From positions 1-64,000 of the forward strand of contig UQWD01000011.1 of NCBI GenBank assembly GCA_900544555.1: a stretch of 64,000 bases of DNA, in the 5' to 3' direction. The first letter of the stretch is position 1; every line of letters begins with the position of its first letter. Position numbers and translations under genes: made by a program. Positions 8,720-17,124 of this stretch are shown here, piece after piece. This DNA is from an uncultured Eubacteriales bacterium. GTDB lineage: Bacteria > Bacillota > Clostridia > Christensenellales > CAG-138. The notes below the pieces were generated by a model. It was given only the letters and a program-made list of their open reading frames with translations. It ran no database searches and had not been told where the DNA came from.

Positions 8720-9387
8720 CGTTCCATCCCCATGACAAACCGGTACAGCGGCCCAAGCTCGCTGACAGCCTTGATAAGTTCATCAACTAACGCCCGGCCG
8801 TTAAATGTATTTTGAAGCTTGGGGCAGGAATAACACCAGCTTAGCCCCTTACGGTTTAAATAAGGCTTTAGTGCTTCATCCGCGTCAGGGAAACGGTCCC
8901 GTTTATATTCCTCTCCCTCAAGTATGTATTTGTCCAGCGCGCGGTCGTTAATCAAGTCTGAAAACCGGGCTGGAGCCGCAAAAACGCGCGCGCGAAGCTC
9001 ACGCATCATATCCGCGTTCGCGCCGTACATCCCCATTCCGTAGCCGTAGCTGTCCGGCGTGATTTCAAAATAGACAGTAAAGCTCTCGGACAGGCGGTTT
9101 CCCGGCCTGCGGAAGCTGAGCCAGGCGTGATCCCTGTAAGGCAGCTTGTTTTTAGAAAAACGCGTATCCCGATATATTCGGGACACGATGCTGGAAAGTT
9201 TGGGGTTTATCTGCGGATCAACGCGAAGCATGTCCGGCAGAAGCGTTTGAGCCAATTCCTTAAGCGGCTCAAGCACCGAGCTTTTATAACGCTCCCGGTT
9301 CTGTTCATAAAACAGCTTTTCGTTACGAAATCCGATTTCGGTTAAAAAATGATAGGTATCAAGCGTAAAACCGCGAAATTCGCCCAT
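8716..9387 (-). CDS. DUF2461 domain-containing protein
   Basis: Cytoplasmic protein of 223 residues matching the DUF2461/TIGR02453 family: N-terminal GFTLDTYHFLTEIGFRNEK-like start, SSIVSRIYRDTRFSKNK in the middle, the YFEITPDSYGYGMGMY segment and C-terminal KGLSWCYSC. The biochemical function of this family is unknown to me. The gene overlaps apbE by 4 bases and lies 88 bases after the fumarase beta gene; it probably belongs to the same transcript. Confidence 0.85.
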   Translation of the reverse strand: MGEFRGFTLDTYHFLTEIGFRNEKLFYEQNRERYKSSVLEPLKELAQTLLPDMLRVDPQINPKLSSIVSRIYRDTRFSKNKLPYRDHAWLSFRRPGNRLSESFTVYFEITPDSYGYGMGMYGANADMMRELRARVFAAPARFSDLINDRALDKYILEGEEYKRDRFPDADEALKPYLNRKGLSWCYSCPKLQNTFNGRALVDELIKAVSELGPLYRFVMGMER

Positions 9388-9475
9388 CTTAAATCATCCT
9401 TTCTAAATATTAATCAATAATAAGTCTGCTATAGCCCCGCGCCGTTTTACGATGTCAGTTCGGCCGCGAAACGGC

Positions 9476-10015
9476 TTACCCGACATCTCCGCCGCGCTCG
9501 TACAGATCCCCGCCGCGCGCGTCTACCGCCACGATTGCGGGCATATCCCGTATTTCAAGCCTAAGCACCGCTTCCGGGCCGAGATCCGAAAACGCGGCCT
9601 CCTCCACGGATATTACGGAACGCGCGATTAACAGCCCCGCGCCGCCCGTAGCGGCGAAATACACGGCCCGCCCTTTCATAGCGGCTTTAACCGCGTTTGA
9701 GCGGGGACCCTTGCCTATCATAGCCGTAACGCCCCAGTCGAGCAGCGACGGGGCGTACGAGTCCATGCGCGCGGACGTGGTCGGCCCGCATGGCCCGATA
9801 ATCTCGCCCGGGGCGGAAGGACACGGCCCGGCGTAATAAACGCACGACCCCGAGGGCAGGGGGATCGGTTCCCCCGCCTCAAGCATCTGAGCAAACCTTT
9901 TATGCGCCGCGTCGCGCGCGGTATAGATAACGCCGCTGAGCGAAACCACCTGCCCGGCCCTGAGCTGAGCGGCCTCAGCGGATGAAAGCGGGAGTTGAAC
10001 CGGAATTTTGTCCAT
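9476..10015 (-). CDS. Class I fumarate hydratase, beta (C-terminal) subunit
   Basis: Catalyses reversible hydration of fumarate to malate together with the alpha subunit encoded upstream. At 179 residues it matches the C-terminal domain of oxygen-sensitive class I hydro-lyases, with LSGVIYTARDAAHKR, YYAGPCP, IGPCGPTTSARMD, the MIGKG motif and a GGAGLL motif. TtdB (L-tartrate dehydratase) is a close relative, so tartrate or another hydroxydicarboxylate is a possible substrate. It starts 13 bases downstream of the alpha gene; both carry a near-identical ATATATTCTCCTG sequence just upstream of their starts on the plus strand, holding the CAGGAGAA ribosome binding site. Confidence 0.9.
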   Translation of the reverse strand: MDKIPVQLPLSSAEAAQLRAGQVVSLSGVIYTARDAAHKRFAQMLEAGEPIPLPSGSCVYYAGPCPSAPGEIIGPCGPTTSARMDSYAPSLLDWGVTAMIGKGPRSNAVKAAMKGRAVYFAATGGAGLLIARSVISVEEAAFSDLGPEAVLRLEIRDMPAIVAVDARGGDLYERGGDVG

Positions 10016-10028
10016 ATATATTCTCCTG

Positions 10029-10868
10029 TTATATTTGCCTAAAAGCGTGCCTGCAGGCGTGGCACTGCATGTTTACCGCCACCGGGAGCCCGGCCAAATG
10101 CGTAGGCGCGGCCGCAATATGCACCGCCAGCGCGGTCGTGCGCCCGCCTAGCCCCATCGGGCCGATGCCGATTGCGTTCACGCGCTCAAGCGCTTCAACT
10201 TCAAGCGCCCTTGTTTCATCGTCCGCCGACGGCTCCCCAAGCGGCCTGAGCAGTTGGCGTTTGGCTAAAAGCGCGGCCGCCTCCATCGTTCCGCCTACGC
10301 CAACGCCGACCACCACGGGCGGGCAGGCGCAAGCGCCGGCCGAAACCACCGTTTCCGTAACGGCGTCCAGCACGCCCCGCTTTCCCTGCGCGGGCTTAAG
10401 CATATATAAACGGCTCATATTCTCGCTGCCAAAACCTTTCGGCGCGACCGTAATACCGATGTGCTCACCGGGTACAAGCCGTATGTGGACTACGCCGGGC
10501 GCGTTGCTGCCCGTATTGTGCCGGCCGAAGGGCGTCAATACGGATTTGCGCAGGTATCCCTCCCTGTACCCCGCCGCGACGCCCGCGTTCACGGCTTCGT
10601 AAACGTCTCCAACTATATGCGTATCCTGACCGATATCGAGGAAAACCACGGCCATGCCTGTATCCTGGCAGCATGGGCGCATAATTTTAGCCGCGAGGCG
10701 GGCGTTTTCGATCAACTGTTCAAGCGCCGCTCGGGCCGCGCAGGCGGGGTCCTCCAAATCGCGCGCTCTCTCTAGCGCCTCCAACACATCTTCCGGCAAG
10801 CGGCAGCAAGCCTCTACGCAAAGCTCGCTCACCGCCTTCTCGATTATGCGCGCATCAATCTCACGCAC
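10029..10868 (-). CDS. Class I fumarate hydratase, alpha (N-terminal) subunit
   Basis: Catalytic [4Fe-4S] subunit of 279 residues. Cluster ligands are visible: Cys67 in CCQDTG, Cys near residue 186 in CACPPVVVGVGVGG, and the C-terminal Cys in QCHACRH. The KSVLTPFGRHNTGSNAPG and APKGFGSENMS segments are typical of the family. Such clusters are oxygen sensitive, which agrees with an anaerobe. It starts the minus-strand unit running through apbE to the response regulator and is divergent from rex, with a palindrome at 10949-10972 between them. Anaerobic use may be malate to fumarate in a reductive branch (inference). Confidence 0.92.
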   Translation of the reverse strand: MREIDARIIEKAVSELCVEACCRLPEDVLEALERARDLEDPACAARAALEQLIENARLAAKIMRPCCQDTGMAVVFLDIGQDTHIVGDVYEAVNAGVAAGYREGYLRKSVLTPFGRHNTGSNAPGVVHIRLVPGEHIGITVAPKGFGSENMSRLYMLKPAQGKRGVLDAVTETVVSAGACACPPVVVGVGVGGTMEAAALLAKRQLLRPLGEPSADDETRALEVEALERVNAIGIGPMGLGGRTTALAVHIAAAPTHLAGLPVAVNMQCHACRHAFRQI

Positions 10869-10948
10869 GTATATATTCTCCTGTTCGTTTTTGTTTATAT
10901 CATATCATTTTTCCGGCCGTATGGCTATTACAGTCATTCGTTACCAAT

Positions 10949-10972
10949 ATATCGATAACTAAATATCGATAT
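10949..10972. promoter_or_regulatory. Palindrome between fum and rex, candidate Rex operator
   Basis: ATATCGATA, a 6-base spacer ACTAAA, and TATCGATAT form a perfect 9-bp inverted repeat. The inner 18 bases keep the geometry of the Rex box TTGTTAA-N4-TTAACAA and match it at 10 of 14 positions. It lies 76 bases upstream of the rex start and 81 bases upstream of the fumarase alpha start. Rex commonly autoregulates and controls adhE, which follows rex here. The match is partial, so the assignment is inference. Confidence 0.5.
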
Positions 10973-11044
10973 GCTTATTTTAGATTTTAAACGCTTCATA
11001 GCTTATGATATGGTGGATACACGAAGCAAAAGGAGGTAAGGCGA

Positions 11045-11674
11045 GTGCCCGGAATCTCAAAACCAGCGCTTGAAAGGCTGCCGTTATACTTAAGCTATTT
11101 AAAGAACATACAGCCTGACGGCGCGCCGTACATATCCGCCGCGTCAATCGCAGGCGCGCTGGGCTTAAAGGATGTGCTTGTACGTAAGGATTTAGCATGC
11201 GTGAGCGCTTCAGGCAAGCCGAAAAAAGGATATGTCAGGAGCGAGCTTATAGGGCAAATCGAGCGTTTTCTTGGTTATAACGATACGCGGGACGCCGTTA
11301 TCGCCGGCGCGGGCAAGCTCGGCAAGGCGCTGCTTGAATACGACGGCTTTAAGGAATACGGCCTGAACATCATCGCCGCCTTTGACTGCGACCCGCGCGT
11401 TATTGGAACGGCGGACAATGGCAAGGCTGTTTTCCCCATCTCCCGCTTAAAGGAGATCTGCTTGAGGATGAACATACTTATTGGCGTCATAACCGTGCCG
11501 CGCGCATGCGCGCAGCAGGTATGCTCACTGATGGTGGAAAGCGGAATACTCGCCGTATGGAATTTTACTTCCGCTCATCTTATAGCGCCTTCGGGCGTAT
11601 TGATTCAAAATGAGAACATGGCTTCGTCTCTCGCGGCGCTCTCAAGGCGCCTGTCCGGGGAAAGTGAAGCTTAA
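11045..11674 (+). CDS. rex: Redox-sensing transcriptional repressor Rex
   Basis: Cytoplasmic NADH/NAD+ sensor that represses fermentation genes when NADH is low. 209 residues: N-terminal winged helix (about 1-80; ISKPALERLPLYLSYL, then SIAGALGLKDVLVRKDLA), then a Rossmann fold (from about 82) whose NAD-binding loop reads IAGAGKLGKAL. The usual GxGxxG is therefore GAGKLG. The C-terminal swapped helix contains NENMASSLAALSRRL. The start is GTG at 11045, 8 bases after AAAGGAGGT. adhE follows 38 bases later, an arrangement that fits Rex controlling NADH-consuming ethanol formation. Confidence 0.95.
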   Translation: MPGISKPALERLPLYLSYLKNIQPDGAPYISAASIAGALGLKDVLVRKDLACVSASGKPKKGYVRSELIGQIERFLGYNDTRDAVIAGAGKLGKALLEYDGFKEYGLNIIAAFDCDPRVIGTADNGKAVFPISRLKEICLRMNILIGVITVPRACAQQVCSLMVESGILAVWNFTSAHLIAPSGVLIQNENMASSLAALSRRLSGESEA

Positions 11675-11712
11675 ATCAACCAAGCACTTTATTTCAGGAG
11701 GTACAGGTACAC

Positions 11713-14322
11713 ATGCTAAACCAAGCAGCCCGCACCAACGTCGACAGCGTCGATACGCTCAAATCCGAGTTCAGCCGGGTACGGCAGGCGCAGCGCGCCT
11801 TTTCGGCCTACGGCCAGGAGCAGGTGGATAGGATTTTCCTCGCGGCGGCCTCCGCAGCCAACAAGGCGCGGATCCCGCTCGCGAAGCTTGCGGTTGAGGA
11901 AACCGGCATGGGCGTTGTGGAGGACAAGGTTATCAAAAACCACTATGCGGCCGAATACATCTACAACGCTTATAAAAACGCGCGCACTTGCGGCGTGATC
12001 GAAGAGGATAAGGCCGCCGGCTTTAAGCGCATAGCGGAGCCGATGGGCGTTATCACCGCCGTTATCCCCACCACGAACCCCACGTCGACCGCGATATTTA
12101 AAACGCTGCTCGCGCTCAAAACGCGCAACGGGATCATCATCAGCCCGCATCCCCGGGCAAAGCAGTCCACAATCGCCGCAGCCCGCGCCGTGCTTGAAGC
12201 GGCCGTGGAAGCCGGCGCTCCCGAGGGAATCATCGGCTGGATAGACGAGCCGTCACTGGAGATGAGCAATTTCGCCATGAAGGAGGCCGACATCATACTG
12301 GCCACGGGCGGCCCGGGCATGGTAAAAGCCGCCTATTCGTCCGGCAAGCCCGCCATAGGCGTGGGAGCCGGCAACACCCCGGCAATAATCGACGAGTCGG
12401 CGGACCTTACGCTGGCGGTCAACTCCATCATACACTCCAAAACCTTTGACAACGGCATGATCTGCGCCTCAGAGCAATCGGTTATAGTGCTCGACACCGT
12501 ATACGGAGCGGTTAAAGAAGAGTTTAAAAGGCGCGGCTGCTACTTTTTGAGCGATATGGAAACGGAACAGGTTCGCAAGACCATCATCGTCAACGGCTCG
12601 TTAAACGCGCGCATCGTCGGCCAGAGCGCTTATAAAATCGCTTCGCTCGCGGGCGTAAGCGTCCCTCAAAGCGCAAAAATCCTTATCGGGGAAGTCGAGC
12701 GCGTGGATATAGGGGAAGAATTCGCGCATGAAAAGCTGTCGCCCGTGCTGGCTATGTACCGCGCCTCGAGTTTCGAGCATGCGCTCAGCCAGGCCGAGCA
12801 GCTTGTGGCGGACGGCGGGTATGGGCATACCGCTTCCGTTTATCTGAACGAAAGCGCCGTGCCCGAAAAACTTGAAGCGTTTGAACGCCGTATGAAGGCA
12901 TGCCGGATATTGGTAAACACGCCGGCCGCGCAGGGCGGAATAGGAGATCTGTATAACTTCAGGCTGGCCCCCTCGCTTACGCTCGGCTGCGGCACTTGGG
13001 GCGGCAACTCCGTATCGGAGAACGTCGGTATCAGGCATCTTTTAAACATTAAATCGGTCGCCCAAAGGAGAGAAAACATGCTTTGGTTCAGAACCCCTCA
13101 GAAAGTTTACATGAAGCAGGGCTGCCTGCCGGTAGCTTTGGATGAAGTGAAATCGGTCCTCAACCGGAAGCGGGCCTTTATCGTAACCGACTCATTCCTG
13201 TATAATAATGGATACACGGCGCCTATCGAAGCGAAGCTTGACGAAATGGGCGTAAAGTCAACCACGTTCTTTAACGTCGCGCCGGATCCCACGCTCGCCT
13301 GCGCCCGTGAAGGCGCGGCCGCGATGACGGCGTTCGCTCCCGACTGTATCATTGCCGTTGGCGGCGGCTCCGCCATGGACGCGGCGAAAATCATGTGGGT
13401 GCTGTACGAGCATCCCGAGGCGGACTTTATGGATATGGCAATGCGCTTCGCCGATATACGCAAGCGTGTTTACGCCTTCCCTAAAATGGGTGAAAAAGCG
13501 TATCTTATCGCCGTACCCACCACAGCCGGGACGGGCAGCGAGGTTACGCCCTTCGCTGTTATTACGGATGAGGTCACGGGCGTAAAATATCCGCTGGCCG
13601 ATTACGAGCTGTTACCCAACATGGCGGTTATCGACGCGGATTTAATGATGGATATTCCAAAGGGGCTCACGGCTTCCTCAGGTATAGACGCGCTGACGCA
13701 CGCGCTTGAAGCTTACGCGTCCATGCTTGCTACCGATTACACGGACGGGCTCGCGCTTAAAGCGATAGAGGTCATCATGGAATACCTGCCCGAAGCCTAT
13801 GAGAAGGGAGCGGGCGCGCCGCTCGCCCGCCAGAAAATGGCGGACGCCTCCACGATGGCCGGTATGGCATTCGCCAACGCGTTTTTAGGCGTATGCCATT
13901 CAATGGCGCATAAGCTTGGCGCGTTCCACCATCTTCCGCACGGCATAGCCAACGCGCTGATGATAAGCCATGTTATACGCTTTAATTCATCGGAAGCACC
14001 CGCAAAGATGGGCACGTTCCCGCAATACTCGTATCCGCGCGCGCTTTCGAGATACGCTCAAATCGCCGCCAGGCTCGGTATCGAGGGCGAAACGGAAGAG
14101 AGTAGGATTTGCGGCCTTATCGAGCGGATTGAACGGCTCAAGGAACAGGTTGGCATAAAAAAGACCATTCTGGAATACGGCGTAAACGAAGGCGACTTTT
14201 TATCCAGCCTCGACGAAATGGTCGAGCAGGCGTTTGACGACCAGTGCACGGGCGCCAACCCGCGGTATCCATTGATGGCCGAGATACGGGAAATGTACCT
14301 GAACGCCTACTATGGACAATAA
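11713..14322 (+). CDS. adhE: Bifunctional acetaldehyde-CoA/alcohol dehydrogenase
   Basis: Converts acetyl-CoA to acetaldehyde and then ethanol, oxidising two NADH. The 869-residue length matches full AdhE. The N-terminal aldehyde dehydrogenase domain (about 1-440) has catalytic Cys251 in NGMICASEQ and the nucleotide site GVGAGNTP. The linker leads to an iron alcohol dehydrogenase domain (about 455-869) with VGGGSAMDAAKIMW, TTAGTGSEVTPFAVI, and metal ligands in DALTHALEAY and HSMAHKLGAFHHLPHG. CAGGAGGTACAGG precedes the ATG. It probably assembles into spirosomes as known for the family. Co-transcription with rex upstream and the kinase, ferredoxin-like and hydrogenase genes downstream is likely. 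Confidence 0.97.
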   Translation: MLNQAARTNVDSVDTLKSEFSRVRQAQRAFSAYGQEQVDRIFLAAASAANKARIPLAKLAVEETGMGVVEDKVIKNHYAAEYIYNAYKNARTCGVIEEDKAAGFKRIAEPMGVITAVIPTTNPTSTAIFKTLLALKTRNGIIISPHPRAKQSTIAAARAVLEAAVEAGAPEGIIGWIDEPSLEMSNFAMKEADIILATGGPGMVKAAYSSGKPAIGVGAGNTPAIIDESADLTLAVNSIIHSKTFDNGMICASEQSVIVLDTVYGAVKEEFKRRGCYFLSDMETEQVRKTIIVNGSLNARIVGQSAYKIASLAGVSVPQSAKILIGEVERVDIGEEFAHEKLSPVLAMYRASSFEHALSQAEQLVADGGYGHTASVYLNESAVPEKLEAFERRMKACRILVNTPAAQGGIGDLYNFRLAPSLTLGCGTWGGNSVSENVGIRHLLNIKSVAQRRENMLWFRTPQKVYMKQGCLPVALDEVKSVLNRKRAFIVTDSFLYNNGYTAPIEAKLDEMGVKSTTFFNVAPDPTLACAREGAAAMTAFAPDCIIAVGGGSAMDAAKIMWVLYEHPEADFMDMAMRFADIRKRVYAFPKMGEKAYLIAVPTTAGTGSEVTPFAVITDEVTGVKYPLADYELLPNMAVIDADLMMDIPKGLTASSGIDALTHALEAYASMLATDYTDGLALKAIEVIMEYLPEAYEKGAGAPLARQKMADASTMAGMAFANAFLGVCHSMAHKLGAFHHLPHGIANALMISHVIRFNSSEAPAKMGTFPQYSYPRALSRYAQIAARLGIEGETEESRICGLIERIERLKEQVGIKKTILEYGVNEGDFLSSLDEMVEQAFDDQCTGANPRYPLMAEIREMYLNAYYGQ

Positions 14323-14335
14323 GGAGGGTGAACAT

Positions 14336-15088
14336 ATGAATTTGGAAAGGGTAATAGCGGTTCGCACATCTAAAACCGTATACCGGGACGGCGAAACGGC
14401 AGTTAAGGTGTTTGACGAGGATTATTCCAAGGCCGACGTGCTCAACGAGGCCCTGAATCAGGCGAGGGTCGAAAATTCGGGCTTGAACGTACCCAAGGTG
14501 CTGGAGGTGACCAAGGTAAACGGGAAATGGGCTATTGCGACCGAGTTTATTCAGGGTAAAACGCTTGCGCGCCTGATGGACGAGGAGCCGGGCAGGTTTG
14601 GCGAGCTGATGGGCCGGTTCGTGGATATACAGCTCGGCGTGCACGCCAAAAAGGTTCCCCTGCTCAACAAGCTTAAGGATAAAATGAGCGCGAAAATCAT
14701 GAGCGCTCAGCTTGACGCGACCACCCGCTATGATCTGCTCACGCGGCTTGAGGCGATGCCCCGGCGGCACAAGCTTTGCCACGGCGATTTCAATCCGAGC
14801 AACGTCATTATCAGCGATGTAAACGGCGAGCCGTATATCATCGACTGGGCGCACGCGACGCAGGGTAGCGCCGGCGCCGACGCCGCCAGAACATACCTTT
14901 ATTTCTGGCTCACGGGCAACATACGCGCGGCGGACGCGTACATGCGGCTTTTCTGCGAAAAAAGCGGCACGCCGGAGCAATACATCCAAAAATGGCTGCC
15001 GATTGTAGCGGCTTCCCAGTCGGTTAAAGGAAGGCCGCAGGAGCGCGAGTTTCTACTCCACTGGGTAAACGTTGTGGATTATCAGTAA
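14336..15088 (+). CDS. APH-fold (aminoglycoside phosphotransferase-like) kinase
   Basis: Small-molecule kinase-like protein, 250 residues from the chosen start, with the APH/choline-kinase signature KLCHGDFNPSNVII (catalytic Asp) and YIIDWAHATQGSAGAD (metal-binding Asp). The N-lobe has ATEFIQGKTLARLMD. It resembles the TIGR02172-type paralogue family rather than known resistance enzymes. The ATG at 14336 is preferred because AAGGAGGGTGA precedes it; an upstream ATG would overlap adhE by 11 bases. Its position between adhE and hydrogenase genes suggests a metabolic rather than a resistance role, but the substrate cannot be told. Confidence 0.8.
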   Translation: MNLERVIAVRTSKTVYRDGETAVKVFDEDYSKADVLNEALNQARVENSGLNVPKVLEVTKVNGKWAIATEFIQGKTLARLMDEEPGRFGELMGRFVDIQLGVHAKKVPLLNKLKDKMSAKIMSAQLDATTRYDLLTRLEAMPRRHKLCHGDFNPSNVIISDVNGEPYIIDWAHATQGSAGADAARTYLYFWLTGNIRAADAYMRLFCEKSGTPEQYIQKWLPIVAASQSVKGRPQEREFLLHWVNVVDYQ

Positions 15089-15117
15089 ATGCGCAATAGG
15101 ATAGGAGGAATTTTACG

Positions 15118-15360
15118 ATGAAGGTAACGATTTGCATTGGAAGCGCCTGCCATATCAAGGGTTCCCGCCAGGTTGTCGAGCAGCTTCAATACCTGCTGGC
15201 AAAGAACGGGCTTAAGGAAAAGGTCGAGCTTTGCGGCGCGTTCTGCATGGGGCGGTGCTCCGATAAGGTGAGCGTAACAGTTGACGAAGAGCCGTATTCC
15301 ATTGGCCCCGCCGATGTGGAAAGCTTTTTTACGGATAAAATACTCCCTTTATGCAACTGA
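15118..15360 (+). CDS. Thioredoxin-like [2Fe-2S] ferredoxin domain protein
   Basis: 80-residue protein with the pattern of the NuoE/HymA-type thioredoxin-like [2Fe-2S] domain: CIGSACHIKGS with two Cys near the N-terminus and ELCGAFCMGRCSDKVSV with further Cys, followed by VTVDEEPYSIGPADVESFF. Such domains pass electrons to multimeric hydrogenases or diaphorases. The ATG follows AGGAGGAATTTTACG. The gene precedes the [FeFe] hydrogenase by about 105 bases that include a perfect 9-bp hairpin, so it is a plausible electron partner for that enzyme (inference). Confidence 0.85.
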   Translation: MKVTICIGSACHIKGSRQVVEQLQYLLAKNGLKEKVELCGAFCMGRCSDKVSVTVDEEPYSIGPADVESFFTDKILPLCN

Positions 15361-15382
15361 GGGATGTAAACGATATGTTCAC

Positions 15383-15406
15383 CCCGGCCGCCGCTCTGCG
15401 GCCGGG
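15383..15406 (+). other. GC-rich hairpin in the gap before the hydrogenase
   Basis: CCCGGCCGC, loop CGCTCT, GCGGCCGGG form a perfect 9-bp stem with no T tract after it. It is therefore more likely an mRNA processing or stability structure within the operon than a terminator. Confidence 0.5.
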
Positions 15407-15465
15407 AGGATTGCTTTAATGCTTTGGATAAGCCGGTTCTTCGGCGCCTGAAAGGTAGGTAGGCC

Positions 15466-16929
15466 ATGCGTAAGTTTGATACTAAGGTGCAAAATCTTAA
15501 ATACAAGGTGCTTCGCGAGGTCGCGCGGCTCGCGTTTGAAGACGGGCTTATGGAGAACGTTTATGATATCCCCAAAACCATCATTCCGGGAAAAACGCCA
15601 AGCATGCGGTGCTGCGTATATAAGGAGCGGGCAATTATCGCCGAGCGCGCGCGGCTTGCCATGGGCGGCGATAAGAACAACCCGAACGTAATAGAGGTTA
15701 TCGATATCGCCTGCGATGAATGCCCCGTGGGCGGATATGAGGTAACGGAGGCGTGCCGCGGATGTATAGCTCACAGATGCGAGGACGTTTGCAGGCGCGG
15801 CGCCATCACGTTTGACCGCCATCAAAAGGCGCATATTGATAAATCTAAATGCGTCGAATGCGGCCAGTGCGCTAAGATGTGCCCCTACAGCGCGATTTCA
15901 AACAACAAGCGCCCATGTGAAAACGCCTGCAAGGTCAAGGCCATACAAATGAGCGAATCCAAGGCAGCCTCCATTGACAACGGCAAATGCATCTCGTGCG
16001 GGGCGTGCGTGTACCAATGCCCGTTCGGCGCGATAATGGATAAATCTTTCCTGCTCAATGTGGTGGATTTGATAAAGAAAAGCGATAACAACCGCAAATA
16101 CAAGCTCTATGCCGTCGCCGCCCCTTCCATCGCCAGCCAGTTCAGCTACGCAAGCCTGGGCCAGGTTATCAGCGGTATTAAAAAGCTCGGCTTTTACCAC
16201 GTCGTCGAGGCCGCCCTTGGGGCGGATATGGTGGCGCTCAGCGAATCTAAGGAGTTGGCGGAAAAAGGCTTTTTGATGAGCTCGTGCTGCCCGGCGTTTG
16301 TTGATTATATTGAAAAGCAGTTTCCCAAACTTAGGGCCGCAGTCTCTCACAACCCCTCCCCCATGGCCGCTATCGCCAGGTACATAAAGGAAACGGAGCC
16401 TGGGTCAAAGGTGGTCTTCATCGGGCCCTGTACGGCGAAAAAGATGGAGTTTCAAAAGGCGGGCGTGCATCCCTATGTAGACAGCGTAATAACATTTGAG
16501 GAGCTTCAGGCGCTGCTTGACGGGAGAGGCGTTGATATAACGGCCCTACCGGAAAGCGTGCTGGATAACGCTTCATATTACGGGCGCATATTTGCCCGGA
16601 GCGGCGGCCTTTCGGACGCCGTCAGGCAGGCGCTTAAGGAGCAGGGAATAACGGATTTTTCCCTTAACGCCGTCGCCTGCGACGGGATTCAAGCCTGCCG
16701 CAACGCATTGTTAAAGGCCAGCGCAAACGCCGCGCCCGGCAACTTCATCGAGGGTATGGCATGTACGGGGGGATGCATCGGCGGCGCGGGATGCCTGACA
16801 CATGGCGAGAAGGATCGAAGCGATGTTGACAGGTACGGTATGGAGGCGTATGAAAAAACAATACTAAGCGCAACGTCGCTGCTTCAAATCCAACAGCCCG
16901 GGGCTGGAGATAAAGCACAGAACGGATAA
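15466..16929 (+). CDS. Monomeric [FeFe] hydrogenase (group B type)
   Basis: Evolves or takes up H2, probably from reduced ferredoxin. 487 residues. The N-terminal part has Cys groups CDECPVGG, CRGCIAHRCEDVC, then two [4Fe-4S] ferredoxin motifs CVECGQCAKMCP (129-140) and CISCGACVYQCP (175-186). The H-cluster domain carries L1 as SSCCPAF (Cys274-275), L2 as GPCTAKKMEF (Cys322) and L3 as EGMACTGGCIGGAGC (Cys433, Cys437). The Ser-Ser in L1 and Gly before the L2 Cys, in place of TSCCP and MPC of group A enzymes, point to the group B (B1/B3) clade. No maturases HydE, HydF or HydG are in the window. Last gene of the rex-adhE unit. Confidence 0.92.
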   Translation: MRKFDTKVQNLKYKVLREVARLAFEDGLMENVYDIPKTIIPGKTPSMRCCVYKERAIIAERARLAMGGDKNNPNVIEVIDIACDECPVGGYEVTEACRGCIAHRCEDVCRRGAITFDRHQKAHIDKSKCVECGQCAKMCPYSAISNNKRPCENACKVKAIQMSESKAASIDNGKCISCGACVYQCPFGAIMDKSFLLNVVDLIKKSDNNRKYKLYAVAAPSIASQFSYASLGQVISGIKKLGFYHVVEAALGADMVALSESKELAEKGFLMSSCCPAFVDYIEKQFPKLRAAVSHNPSPMAAIARYIKETEPGSKVVFIGPCTAKKMEFQKAGVHPYVDSVITFEELQALLDGRGVDITALPESVLDNASYYGRIFARSGGLSDAVRQALKEQGITDFSLNAVACDGIQACRNALLKASANAAPGNFIEGMACTGGCIGGAGCLTHGEKDRSDVDRYGMEAYEKTILSATSLLQIQQPGAGDKAQNG

Positions 16930-17124
16930 TGATTTTAAGAGCGGTATAAGATCTCAGGGCGTCATGCTTGAACCCGCGTGAGGATAACGCCGGTATAGCG
17001 CGGCTTTGCAGTGATGGCGCGCCGGAGCGTACGTGCAAGTAATTCGTATACCGTTTTCATCCGCTAACGTATTCTATCTTTACCATATAGCCGCCCGCTT
17101 CCGTATCAAGGCTTTGCGGCGGTT

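Noticed and set aside
14336..15088. Aminoglycoside resistance gene
   Set aside because: The fold motifs are general to the APH superfamily, and the position inside a fermentative operon argues against a resistance function; no specific resistance-enzyme features were seen.
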